Assembly: GCA_040793985.1 (NCBI GenBank)
Contig: JBFNJI010000012.1
Coordinates: 1 to 64,000, forward strand
Origin: Thiodiazotropha sp040793985
GTDB lineage: Bacteria; Pseudomonadota; Gammaproteobacteria; Chromatiales; Chromatiaceae
Direction of reading: 5' to 3'
Length of the DNA: 64,000 nt
Below are positions 55,859 to 64,000 of the stretch, piece by piece. The notes beneath the pieces are model-generated. The model made no database searches. It saw nothing but the letters and a program-made list of their open reading frames with translations, and had not been told where the DNA came from. A program made the translations under genes and the position numbers. Every line of letters starts with the position of its first letter. Position 1 is the stretch's first letter.

Positions 55859-56896
55859 ATGCCCCAATACAAACTACTGTGTAACATCTCAATCGCATTG
55901 TCGATGGTGCTGCCGTCATTCAGTCAGCAGGCATTTGCGATTGACTCTGAAACCGATGTTTTCGCCTTTGACGACTTTCCCCTTGAAGAGCTGCTGCAGT
56001 ATCCAAACTGGTTCAAAAAGAGTTTTCTCGACCTACCCGAGGACCTCAAAGAGGCCCTGGCAGAAGACAAGCGCGGCATCATTGTCTATTTTGGCCAGAA
56101 GCGTTGCGCCTACTGCAAGATGTTGCTCGAAGTGAATTTCGGGCTAAGCGACATCTTGACTTATACCCAGGAGCGCTTCGATGTGATCCCAGTCGACATA
56201 TGGAGCACCGAGGAAGTGACAACCATGGACGGGGAGGTTATCACACAACGCGAATATGCACTGCACGAGAACACCAACTTTACGCCCTCATTGATCTTTT
56301 ACGATCGACAGGGTCGCGAGGCACTGCGCCTGCGCGGCTACTACCCGCCCTATCAGTTTCGTGCCGCTCTTGAGTATGTCGCCGACGAGCACTATCGAAA
56401 CGAATCATTCCCCGACTATCTGGCAAGGGGCGAATCGGGAACCGCATTCGAACCCGGCGACATGAACGAAGAGGATTTTTTCATACCGCCACCCCATAAC
56501 CTTGACCGCAGTCGTTTTCCCGGACAGCGTCCGCTTGTGGTCTATTTCGAACAGGGCAATTGTCATGCCTGCGATGTCCTGCATGGCCAGCCAATGCGTG
56601 ATCCTGCAATAAACAGGCTGCTGCGTGGCTTCGATAACGTACAACTCGACATCCGCGAAAAGACGCCAGTGATAACCCCCGGCGGCGAGAAGACCACCGC
56701 CAACCAATGGGCCAGGGATCTCGAACTCTTTTATACCCCATCCCTGATCTTTTTCGATGAGCAGGGCAAAGAGATAATCCGTGTTGACTCGGTGGTACGC
56801 TTCTACCGCCTACGCAAGGTAATCAACTACATCACCAGCAGGGACTACATCAATGAACCCAGTTATCAGCGCTGGCGGGTGAGCGGCGGCTTTTAA
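55859..56896 (+). CDS. Exported protein with two thioredoxin-like domains (SoxW-like)
   Basis: A 345-residue periplasmic protein. A signal peptide (about 1-27) is followed by two tandem thioredoxin folds. The first (about 55-180) has CAYC at 83-86 with cis-Pro at 143; the second (about 210-330) has CHAC at 235-238 with cis-Pro at 294. Both share the TPSLIF(Y/F)D strand, so they arose by duplication. Single-domain relatives with CxYC sites are seen near sox genes of sulfur oxidisers. A thiol reductase or heme/cofactor-protein maturation role is inferred; no redox partner is encoded nearby. Confidence 0.85.
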   Translation: MPQYKLLCNISIALSMVLPSFSQQAFAIDSETDVFAFDDFPLEELLQYPNWFKKSFLDLPEDLKEALAEDKRGIIVYFGQKRCAYCKMLLEVNFGLSDILTYTQERFDVIPVDIWSTEEVTTMDGEVITQREYALHENTNFTPSLIFYDRQGREALRLRGYYPPYQFRAALEYVADEHYRNESFPDYLARGESGTAFEPGDMNEEDFFIPPPHNLDRSRFPGQRPLVVYFEQGNCHACDVLHGQPMRDPAINRLLRGFDNVQLDIREKTPVITPGGEKTTANQWARDLELFYTPSLIFFDEQGKEIIRVDSVVRFYRLRKVINYITSRDYINEPSYQRWRVSGGF

Positions 56897-57088
56897 TACC
56901 GCTTTGAAATCCCGATCTCTGTCCATCAACAGCCTGTGTTATTATGCGTTTCTCTTACTTTCGGCAGCGCTGCAATGATGCCTCGAAACCATTAGCTCGC
57001 TAGCAATACAAGACTGACAAACTCGATTCATAGCCATAGGCAACAAATACAGGCCGGGGTTTACTGCAATCCCGCCGGTAACAACATA

Positions 57089-58126
57089 ATGAAGCGTATA
57101 AGCGCATACGACCAAGACCGAAACAACAACTACAATCTCCTACGCCTGTGTGCAGCCATCAGCGTTGTTTTTACCCATAGTTATGCCTTGCTCGGTATCG
57201 GTGAAAAGAACGATCCGATCTACCAACTGACCGGTATCAATGCGAGTGGTTATGGATTGGCGACCTTCTTCATCATCAGTGGATTTCTTGTAACCAGGAG
57301 TCTGAACAACAGAAAAAGCCTTTGGCTGTTTGCCAAGGCCAGAATCCTGCGCTTGTATCCAGCGCTTATACTTTCATTGGCCTTTTGTCTCCTGGTTGTA
57401 GGCCTGGCTTTCACCAGTCTGTCAATAGCGAGCTATTTCGCCTCCGCACAGACCCTTGATTTCGTGACATCGAACCTGAACATGCCTGTGATCCACAAGA
57501 CCCTCGCACTGCCTGGGGTGTTTGATGGCAATCACAACCCATACGTCAACGGTGCCTTGTGGACTCTCGCATGGGAGTCGATCTTCTATATCGTACTTGC
57601 GGTATTCGGGCTCACCAAACTCATTGAATTCCGCCCTTTGATGGTTGTCATCGCACTGTGCGCGATCCTTCTCTATATCCTAGTTCAGGCCAATAACCTG
57701 TCAGCCGATGCTATCATTACAGGCGGAATTGGCTTCGCTGCGCTATTTGCCGCAGGTGCCTGCATGCATCTCTATCGACACCGGATCCGCCTGGGATGGA
57801 GTCTGGTAGCAGGCGTGGTTGGCACTGTTCTCCTGCTCAGTATATTCCTCGATGGCTACCTATTCACCACCCTGGAATATCTCGCAATGATCTATATCGT
57901 GATTGCGTTGGCCTATCTTCCCAAGGGAAAAATACTGCTTTTCAATCGCCTTGGCGATTACTCCTATGGCATGTATGTCTTCCATTTCCCGATCATGCAA
58001 TCCCTAATCGTGATATTGAAGATTGACTCCCCATACCCGCTTTTTTTCACAACTTTAGCCGTTACAACTCCATTTGCCGTATTATCCTGGCACTTCATAG
58101 AAAAGCGGGCACTCAGCTTAAAGTAG
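57089..58126 (+). CDS. Acyltransferase 3 family membrane protein
   Basis: A 345-residue integral membrane acyltransferase with about ten helices. The conserved N-terminal arginine/histidine region RLCAAISVVFTHSYAL and FFIISGFLVTRSL are typical; the family O-acetylates or succinylates surface sugars. It is flanked by unrelated genes at 192 and 162 bp, so it is likely monocistronic and its substrate cannot be inferred. Confidence 0.88.
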   Translation: MKRISAYDQDRNNNYNLLRLCAAISVVFTHSYALLGIGEKNDPIYQLTGINASGYGLATFFIISGFLVTRSLNNRKSLWLFAKARILRLYPALILSLAFCLLVVGLAFTSLSIASYFASAQTLDFVTSNLNMPVIHKTLALPGVFDGNHNPYVNGALWTLAWESIFYIVLAVFGLTKLIEFRPLMVVIALCAILLYILVQANNLSADAIITGGIGFAALFAAGACMHLYRHRIRLGWSLVAGVVGTVLLLSIFLDGYLFTTLEYLAMIYIVIALAYLPKGKILLFNRLGDYSYGMYVFHFPIMQSLIVILKIDSPYPLFFTTLAVTTPFAVLSWHFIEKRALSLK

Positions 58127-58288
58127 GCGCTCCACAACCCGCCGACATACCGCCCGCTTGTGCTTCCGGCATCGATATAGACTAAAATCGTATCCATTGT
58201 CCGGATCTCTCTACATCGGAGAAAGATTTCTAAAGGGTAAGGATTCGATGCCGCTAAGTCTCATCGGTTGTGTTTTTACTGCAGTGCG

Positions 58289-59416
58289 ATGGATCTAAAA
58301 ATAGAAAACCGGCTCCTTCGTCAACGTCTCAGGGAACTAACCCAGAAGGCGCAGGAGAACCAGGAGACACTGGGACGCTTTCATGCCCGTGAACTGGAAC
58401 TGTTGAGTGCCGAAACCCTGCCGGAACTCTTCAGCTCAATGACCGAGGGCCTGAAGACATCCTTCGAGATCAAATCCCTACAGCTGTTGTTACACGATCC
58501 CAACCATGAAATCCGTCACCTGCTGTATAAAAGCGGTCTCGATGAGAAGGCGTTTCCGTTACTCGATTTCGTCGATGACCTGGTTCAGGTGAATCCACGC
58601 TTCCAGCGCTTGCGAAGTCCCTGGCTGGGCCCATTTCTAAGCCCCGAATACGATTCACTCTTCTCCGATCCCCAAGGCCTCAAGAGCATCGCCATACTGC
58701 CTTTGATTCGCCACAACCGCTTGATCGGCAGTATCAATCTGGGCAGCAGCAAGGAAAACCGCTTCTCACGTCAGCTCGCCACTGACTTTCTTGCCCGTCT
58801 CGCCACGATCTGCACCGTTTGTCTGGAAAACAGTGTCAATAGAGAGCATATCTTGATCAGCGGCCTTACCGATCCATTGACCGGCCTGCACAACCGCCGT
58901 TACCTGGACCGGCGACTGGATGAAGAGCTAGCCCGTGCCGGTCGCTATCGTCATCCGTTGAGTTGCCTGTTCATCGATGCCGACTATTTCAAGGGCATCA
59001 ACGACAACCACGGCCATCAGGCAGGCGACGCCGTACTGCGGGAGCTGGCGAACCGCATCCGCTCCCAACTGCGCGCCAGTGACATAGCTACCCGTTTCGG
59101 CGGTGAGGAGTTCGCACTGCTACTGCCCCAAACCTGTCTGGACGAGGCGCTGATGCTGGCTGAACGAATCCGCCTGGAGGTCAACGCTCAACCTATCGCC
59201 CTGGCGGATGGCTCTTCACTCCAAATCAGCGTATCCATCGGGGTGAGTGAAACCCGGCCGCTTTCAAACAAGTCCCAACAAAAAGCCGACGCAGAGCAGT
59301 TACTGGTGAATGCCGACCAGGCTCTCTACCAGGCCAAAGCGAAGGGGCGGAACCGCATCGAGTTCCATACCCCGGCTGGCGCATCGACCGGTGAGATTAA
59401 GACTGGCGATGGATGA
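58289..59416 (+). CDS. Diguanylate cyclase (DUF484/GAF-like sensor plus GGDEF)
   Basis: A 375-residue cytosolic protein with a coiled-coil start (1-35), a DUF484/GAF-like domain (about 40-185) and a GGDEF domain (about 190-365). The active site is GGEEF (271-275) with an RASD inhibitory site at 262-265. The ATG at 58289 is preferred over a TTG at 58268. It should make c-di-GMP; no transmembrane segment is visible. Confidence 0.92.
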   Translation: MDLKIENRLLRQRLRELTQKAQENQETLGRFHARELELLSAETLPELFSSMTEGLKTSFEIKSLQLLLHDPNHEIRHLLYKSGLDEKAFPLLDFVDDLVQVNPRFQRLRSPWLGPFLSPEYDSLFSDPQGLKSIAILPLIRHNRLIGSINLGSSKENRFSRQLATDFLARLATICTVCLENSVNREHILISGLTDPLTGLHNRRYLDRRLDEELARAGRYRHPLSCLFIDADYFKGINDNHGHQAGDAVLRELANRIRSQLRASDIATRFGGEEFALLLPQTCLDEALMLAERIRLEVNAQPIALADGSSLQISVSIGVSETRPLSNKSQQKADAEQLLVNADQALYQAKAKGRNRIEFHTPAGASTGEIKTGDG

Positions 59417-59454
59417 AGCATCATCTCCTTCGAGGTCGCCGGAACCAGCGATAT

Positions 59455-59700
59455 TCAATCCTCAACCTGCTTGTGGCTGCCATCACAATAGGGGGGATTT
59501 TGGGTCTGTTTACATCGACAGAGCCAGGCCTCACCACTCTTTTCAGCCTTGAACCCCATAGGTTCGATACCTGTTCCCTGGTGAGAGCCATCGCAGAAAG
59601 GCTGGTTGGATGAACGTCCGCAAGCACACCACCAATACTCTTTGCCCGCGACGAGTTCCGCATCGATGGGTTGTTTTGCGGCCACTACAGGTTTATCCAT
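59455..59700 (-). CDS. CDGSH iron-sulfur protein (two CDGSH motifs)
   Basis: An 81-residue protein with two tandem mitoNEET-type centres. Each has three Cys and one His: C25, C27, C36, H40 and C61, C63, C72, H76, each expected to hold a [2Fe-2S] cluster. GAGGAG precedes the ATG. It is convergent with the GGDEF gene (38-bp gap). A role in electron or cluster transfer is inferred from the family. Confidence 0.93.
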   Translation of the reverse strand: MDKPVVAAKQPIDAELVAGKEYWWCACGRSSNQPFCDGSHQGTGIEPMGFKAEKSGEAWLCRCKQTQNPPYCDGSHKQVED

Positions 59701-60183
59701 TTCTTTCTCCTCTTGTTATGGCTGGGATCCTTGCCGGGGATCCGCAGGGTCGTTTATTTATGGCAAAAACCACATATCATCTGCCAGCCCATTGGTAACA
59801 TAGAAAGCGAGTAAAAAAAACTCGCCAACCGTCTCAGTTTTTTTGCTAACCTCTCCCTCGACCCGGAATAGCTTGTTGACCGCAAGGGATTGCATTCCCC
59901 CGCCAGATGCATCGGGAACCTTTCCCCACCTGGACTATGAGCCAGTAACTCAATGATTATAAATGAAAAATTCCAGGGCAACCGGCTGGCTCCCAGTGTC
60001 AGTACAGATACGGCACACTCTAACGCCGCGCGTACATAATGCTGTAACATGGGTCAGTACACTAGGAGACCATTTGAGACAGGCCTGTTCATGGCCGGCG
60101 ATCCGATCTGACAATAGATCGCTTCAAGATCCGCCGAAGCTGTCAAGACCTCTTTATCGTTTTTTCAGGACACCTCAGTTGCT
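59701..60183. other. Intergenic region between the CDGSH gene and bioA
   Basis: A 483-nt gap without a convincing gene. At 59807-59825 GCGAGT and ACTCGC flank seven A; this overlaps an alternative inverted repeat, AAAAAAACT with AGTTTTTTT, spanning 59814 to about 59844. The bioA promoter should lie at the right end, but I see no strong match. Confidence 0.45.
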
Positions 60184-61479
60184 ATGAGTGAAAACTTGGA
60201 CTGGTTCGAATTCGACAAACAACACATCTGGCACCCCTACAGTGCGATTGGCGCTGACTTGCCAACCTATCCTGTGGTCTCCGCCGACGGGGTTCGGCTA
60301 CGCCTAGCCGACGGTCGGGAACTGATCGACGGCATGTCCTCATGGTGGTGCGCCATCCACGGCTACAACCATCCGCAACTGAAGCGGGCGATTGGCGAGC
60401 AACTCGAAACCATGCCTCATGTAATGTTTGGCGGACTTGCCCACCAGCCCGCCGCAGAGCTGGCGAAAAGACTTATAGAGATTACCCCGGAACCCCTACA
60501 GACGGTATTTTTTGCCGATTCCGGCTCTGTTTCCGTGGAGGTGGCCATGAAGATGGCCATCCAGTACTGGCACGACAGGGAGCAGCCGGAAAAACAGCGC
60601 TTTCTCACCATCCGCAGGGGCTATCACGGCGACACCTTCGGCGCCATGTCGGTGTGTGATCCGGATACAGGCATGCACTCACTGTTTTCGGAAATCCTGC
60701 CAAAACAGCTCTTCGTCGACGCCCCCAGCTGCTATTTCGGCCATCCCTGCAAAGGGGATGGCGCGAAGGTGTTGCGGAAAAAACTCAAGAAGAACCATGC
60801 GCAGATAGCCGCTGTGATCCTGGAACCCATCGTACAGGGGACTGGCGGGATGCGTTTCTACTCAGTCGAGTATCTGAAAGAGGTACGCAGTCTCTGTGAT
60901 CAATACGGCGTGCTTCTGATCCTGGACGAGATCGCCACCGGATTCGGTCGCACTGGCAAGCTCTTTGCCTGTGAACACGCCGACATCAGCGCAGATATTA
61001 TGTGTATCGGCAAGTCGCTGACCGGCGGCACGATGAGCCTGGCCGCTACCCTGACCACGCAGGAGATCAGCACTACCATCAGCCAGGGCGATCCCGGCCT
61101 GTTTATGCATGGCCCCACCTTCATGGCCAATCCTCTCGCCTGCAGCGCTGCGTTGGCCAGCCTCGAACTGCTGCTCGACTCTCCATGGCAGGAGCGGATC
61201 AAGGCCATCGAACGGGGCCTGCAGAACGGCCTTGCACCCTGCCGCGAACTGCCTCAGGTGGAGGAGGTGCGCGTACTCGGCGCCATCGGGGTGGTGGAGT
61301 TGAAGAGACCCGTGGATATGAAACAGATACAACCCTGTTTTGTCGATGCCGGGGTGTGGGTGAGACCCTTCGGCAGGCTGGTCTATCTGATGCCCCCCTA
61401 CATCATCGATGAGGCTGATCTCAACACCCTGACCTCGGCGGTTGTTGAGGTAGTGGAGCGGTGCCCGATCGATTTGTAG
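60184..61479 (+). CDS. bioA: Adenosylmethionine-8-amino-7-oxononanoate aminotransferase
   Basis: A 431-residue PLP aminotransferase making 7,8-diaminopelargonate for biotin. Motifs include IWHPYSAIG at the N-terminus, the SSWWCAIHGYNHP segment that contacts the substrate, LILDEIATGFGRTG with the PLP aspartate, and the lysine in CIGKSLTGG. It stands alone, without other bio genes, and is convergent with apbE by 7 bp. Confidence 0.96.
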   Translation: MSENLDWFEFDKQHIWHPYSAIGADLPTYPVVSADGVRLRLADGRELIDGMSSWWCAIHGYNHPQLKRAIGEQLETMPHVMFGGLAHQPAAELAKRLIEITPEPLQTVFFADSGSVSVEVAMKMAIQYWHDREQPEKQRFLTIRRGYHGDTFGAMSVCDPDTGMHSLFSEILPKQLFVDAPSCYFGHPCKGDGAKVLRKKLKKNHAQIAAVILEPIVQGTGGMRFYSVEYLKEVRSLCDQYGVLLILDEIATGFGRTGKLFACEHADISADIMCIGKSLTGGTMSLAATLTTQEISTTISQGDPGLFMHGPTFMANPLACSAALASLELLLDSPWQERIKAIERGLQNGLAPCRELPQVEEVRVLGAIGVVELKRPVDMKQIQPCFVDAGVWVRPFGRLVYLMPPYIIDEADLNTLTSAVVEVVERCPIDL

Positions 61480-61486
61480 CACCGGT

Positions 61487-62542
61487 TCAGGGCTGGGATT
61501 GCAGTGGCGCCGCGACCGACACCCGGTCGATGGTTTGCTGAAATTCGATCCGCTGGCGCATCTGCGGTGAAACATGCACAGCACCGCCCTCTTCCACCAG
61601 CATCACATCGACCAGGCCCATCAGTGCTGCGATCCTATGCCACTGTTGCGCACCGGCAACACTCAAGGCGGTGGCCGCGGCATCCGCCAGACCGCCATTC
61701 CTGCTGATCACCGTAGCCGAGGCCACATGCTCTACCGGGTAGCCCGAGCGGGGATCGATGATATGGGCATAGCGTATACCTTCATGTTCACGGTAACGCT
61801 CGTAGTTACCCGAAGTGAGCACACACTCACCATCCGCCACCTCAACCGAGGCGATCACGCCCTCACCCAGCGGATGACGGATTCCGATAACCCATGGCCG
61901 CTCACCACGGCGACCCGAGACACAAAGATCACCTCCCGCATTGACAATGGCATTGCCCAGGCCATACGTCTGCAACCGCCGGATTGCGAGATTCAAGGCG
62001 TAACCCTTGGCGAAGGCGCCCAGGTCCAGGGACACTGCCCGATTAGACGAGTGGATTCGAGTATCCTCGATCGAAAGTTGAGACATGGAGGGCGCCTTAT
62101 CGATCAACGAAGCGATTTTCGCCGCATCGGGAGGCGGCCCGCCCGGTGGTTCATCACTGTGAAATCCCCAGAGCGCGATCAACTGCCCGATCGCTGGATT
62201 GAACAGGTGGTCGCTCTGCTGAGCATGGCGTTTTGCCCGTTGCAAGAGTTCGGCCAGCTCCGGAGTGACGGTGAAGGCATCACCTTGGGCAAGCGCCCTG
62301 TTCAGGCGCACCAGTTCTCCATCCCCTTTCCAGGCGTGCCAGTTCCGGTGCATGTTCTGGAAGGTCCGTTCCAGGTCCCGAACCGCAGCGTCAAATTCAC
62401 CCGGCTTGTCGGTATAGGCCTTGATATCGAGAAGCGTACCGAACACCAACAGGGTCTGCTGATGATCGCGGGGACCCCGTTCACAGGCAACCACCCCGCT
62501 CAAAACAAGCACGAGCAACAAAAAACGGTAGCTCAAATGCAC
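61487..62542 (-). CDS. apbE: FAD:protein FMN transferase, lipoprotein
   Basis: A 351-residue periplasmic flavin transferase that attaches FMN to threonines of partners such as NqrB, NqrC and RnfG. The lipobox SGVVAC places the lipid at C20. The FAD-binding SLDLGAFAKGYAL and NAGGDLCVSGRR and the AHIIDPRSGYPV block are intact. No Nqr or Rnf genes are in the window, so its clients are elsewhere. Confidence 0.95.
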   Translation of the reverse strand: MHLSYRFLLLVLVLSGVVACERGPRDHQQTLLVFGTLLDIKAYTDKPGEFDAAVRDLERTFQNMHRNWHAWKGDGELVRLNRALAQGDAFTVTPELAELLQRAKRHAQQSDHLFNPAIGQLIALWGFHSDEPPGGPPPDAAKIASLIDKAPSMSQLSIEDTRIHSSNRAVSLDLGAFAKGYALNLAIRRLQTYGLGNAIVNAGGDLCVSGRRGERPWVIGIRHPLGEGVIASVEVADGECVLTSGNYERYREHEGIRYAHIIDPRSGYPVEHVASATVISRNGGLADAAATALSVAGAQQWHRIAALMGLVDVMLVEEGGAVHVSPQMRQRIEFQQTIDRVSVAAPLQSQP

Positions 62543-62633
62543 TATTTAACTCCGTTGAAAACCAGGGACCTGTCGCGCCACTATACCCATCGGGACGCGA
62601 TTGTGCATTTGCAACGAGATGGTAAGAACAGGT

Positions 62634-64000
62634 TTAGCTGCCGTCCGCAGTCCTGTTGTAGGTTTCAAGCAAGGACAAGGCCTGCTCCATGGCAACCGGC
62701 TCACAATATAGGGTTCCCTGTACTTCATCGCAACCGAGCGCGGAAAGTACTTTTTTCTGGCTTTCGGTTTCAACGCCTTCGGCACTGACTCTCAAGCGCA
62801 GCCCCCTGGCCAAAGAAATGATGCCATTGATGATGGTCTGGTCATACTCACTTGGCAGTGTGTCTTCGATAAAAGAGTGGTCTATCTTGATTGCGTCGAT
62901 CGGCAGTGCCTTGAGATAGCTGAGCGATGAAAAACCCTTGCCAAAGTCATCCAGTACAAAGTGGATCCCCGCCTGGCTCATAGCCTGCATGACAGTGGTT
63001 GTCTGTTTAAAATTCTCAACCAAAGCGCTTTCTGTAATCTCAAGCTCCAGGCGACCGGGATCTATGCCTGCCCGTTCGCAGCCTTCCAGCACTTTCTGGG
63101 TGAGTTTCGATTTACGCAGCTGCACGGCAGAGAGATTGACTGCGATTCTAAGATCTTCAAATCCTGCATCATGCCAGGCTTTCAAATCCGTGATTGCCTG
63201 CCTCAATACCCAGATACCCAACTTATGTATCAATCCCGTACTCTCAGCGATCGGAATAAACTCAGAAGGAGGAATGTAACCAACCATGGCATGAGGCCAA
63301 CGCGCCAATGCCTCCATGGAGACGATGCGCCCGCTCTTGAGGTCGAATTTCGGCTGGTAAACCAATTGAAAATGAGAGCGAACGATTGCCTTGTGCAGCT
63401 GGCTCTCCAACCATACCTTGTGATAGGCATCACGGTTGATATCTGGCGAGAAGAAGTGGATATTGTTGCTTCCAACTTCCCGCTTGGCGGCAAACCGGGC
63501 CGAACCCGCTTTGTTCATCAGCCCGGCCGGGGTATCGTCATCATGCGGGTAGAGGGCAACGCCAACACTGAACGACACAAACAATTCTTGATTATCGACC
63601 TCGATCGGCTGTTTCAGACCGTGCAGGATTCGTCGTATTACCCATGTGATCGATTCGATATCATTTACGTCGGTCAGAATAAGCGCAAACTCATCGTTAC
63701 TCACACGTGAGATGGTAGATGACTCTTTATCATCCTGTTGATCTATGACGGCGACGGTATCGGTGATCCGCAAAGTATCGACCAGCCTGGCCGAGATGAC
63801 CTTGAGTATGCGATCGCCGTTGGAGAAACCAAACGCCTCGTTGATGCTACTGAAATCGTCTATATCAATGGAAACCAGGGCAGCCGATTTCTCGTATCGC
63901 TTACATCTCGCGAGAACCTGAAGTATACGGTCCGAAAATATAATTCTATTCGGTAGACCTGTGAGCTCATCCTTTCCTTCACGGCGTTTTATCTCGTCCC
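62634..64000 (-). CDS. GGDEF-EAL protein, 5' end beyond the window
   Basis: At least 455 codons are open to the right edge without a stop, so the start is outside. Reading inward from the edge, DELTGLPNRIIFSDR begins a GGDEF domain whose signature is degenerate, SNDEF. An EAL domain follows with the intact MEALARW motif and the downstream EITESALVENF, LDDFGKGFSS and KIDHSFI blocks. It therefore looks like an active c-di-GMP phosphodiesterase with a non-catalytic, possibly GTP-sensing GGDEF. An internal TTG at 63773 is not the start. It is 91 bp from apbE. Confidence 0.92.
   Translation of the reverse strand, partial: DEIKRREGKDELTGLPNRIIFSDRILQVLARCKRYEKSAALVSIDIDDFSSINEAFGFSNGDRILKVISARLVDTLRITDTVAVIDQQDDKESSTISRVSNDEFALILTDVNDIESITWVIRRILHGLKQPIEVDNQELFVSFSVGVALYPHDDDTPAGLMNKAGSARFAAKREVGSNNIHFFSPDINRDAYHKVWLESQLHKAIVRSHFQLVYQPKFDLKSGRIVSMEALARWPHAMVGYIPPSEFIPIAESTGLIHKLGIWVLRQAITDLKAWHDAGFEDLRIAVNLSAVQLRKSKLTQKVLEGCERAGIDPGRLELEITESALVENFKQTTTVMQAMSQAGIHFVLDDFGKGFSSLSYLKALPIDAIKIDHSFIEDTLPSEYDQTIINGIISLARGLRLRVSAEGVETESQKKVLSALGCDEVQGTLYCEPVAMEQALSLLETYNRTADGS

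Overview
The window is chromosomal DNA of a gammaproteobacterium. The evidence is the gene content and gene order: rrn-tyrS-M23-anmK...erpA-bactofilin-argC, amgK/lptD-surA-pdxA, tldD/pmbA-nit-yhdP-rng-maf-rlmH and yrfG/nudE-cysQ are all neighbourhoods I know from Pseudomonas and related non-enteric lineages. The gene set (2-methylcitrate cycle, Bacillus-type succinate/fumarate oxidoreductase, several c-di-GMP proteins, SoxW-like thioredoxin folds) would suit a marine or sediment Chromatiales-like bacterium, but I cannot name the genus. Nothing looks like a prophage, IS element, plasmid or CRISPR array.

Layout. 1-3065: the 5' part of 23S, tRNA-Ala, tRNA-Ile, 16S and the promoter region of an rRNA operon, all on the minus strand. 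3066-7049: tyrS, and divergently an M23 endopeptidase gene overlapping anmK. 7138-13335: a module lying between anmK and erpA: a diguanylate cyclase with a heme-c type sensor, divergent from frdCAB, then an OmpA-like lipoprotein. 13428-16153: argC, a DUF6776-like protein, bactofilin and erpA. 16427-28190: a DUF4126 protein, then the complete propionate (2-methylcitrate) locus prpE / prpR-prpB-prpC-acnD-[DUF559]-prpF, and a porin. 28572-38680: amgK, an RND adaptor/permease pair, and lptD-surA-pdxA. 38714-49135: rlmH-maf-rng-yhdP-nit-tldD-pmbA, read leftward. 49557-55602: rhlB, a YkgJ-type protein, a voltage-gated cation channel, yrfG, an unknown exported protein, nudE-cysQ and another unknown exported protein. 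55859-64000: a tandem thioredoxin-fold protein, an acyltransferase, a GGDEF protein, a CDGSH Fe-S protein, bioA, apbE and a truncated GGDEF-EAL gene.

How the genes work together. PrpE activates propionate; PrpC, AcnD/PrpF and PrpB turn propionyl-CoA and oxaloacetate into succinate and pyruvate. FrdCAB could feed succinate electrons to, or draw them from, the quinone pool. The GntR-family regulator probably controls its own operon and prpE through a repeated TGTCGACA palindrome. Both promoters have the same architecture: a -35 hexamer inside one operator, a 17-bp spacer, a -10, and a second operator exactly 62 bp away. LptD, SurA, YhdP, the M23 enzyme, AnmK and AmgK form an envelope-biogenesis and wall-recycling theme.

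The observations I rate highest are the matched operator pairs of the prp locus, a DUF559 nuclease-like gene framed by GC-rich palindromic repeats inside the prp operon, a bacterial voltage-gated channel whose selectivity filter carries three acidic residues like a calcium channel, and the heme-sensor cyclase plus Bacillus-type frdCAB inserted in an otherwise conserved neighbourhood.
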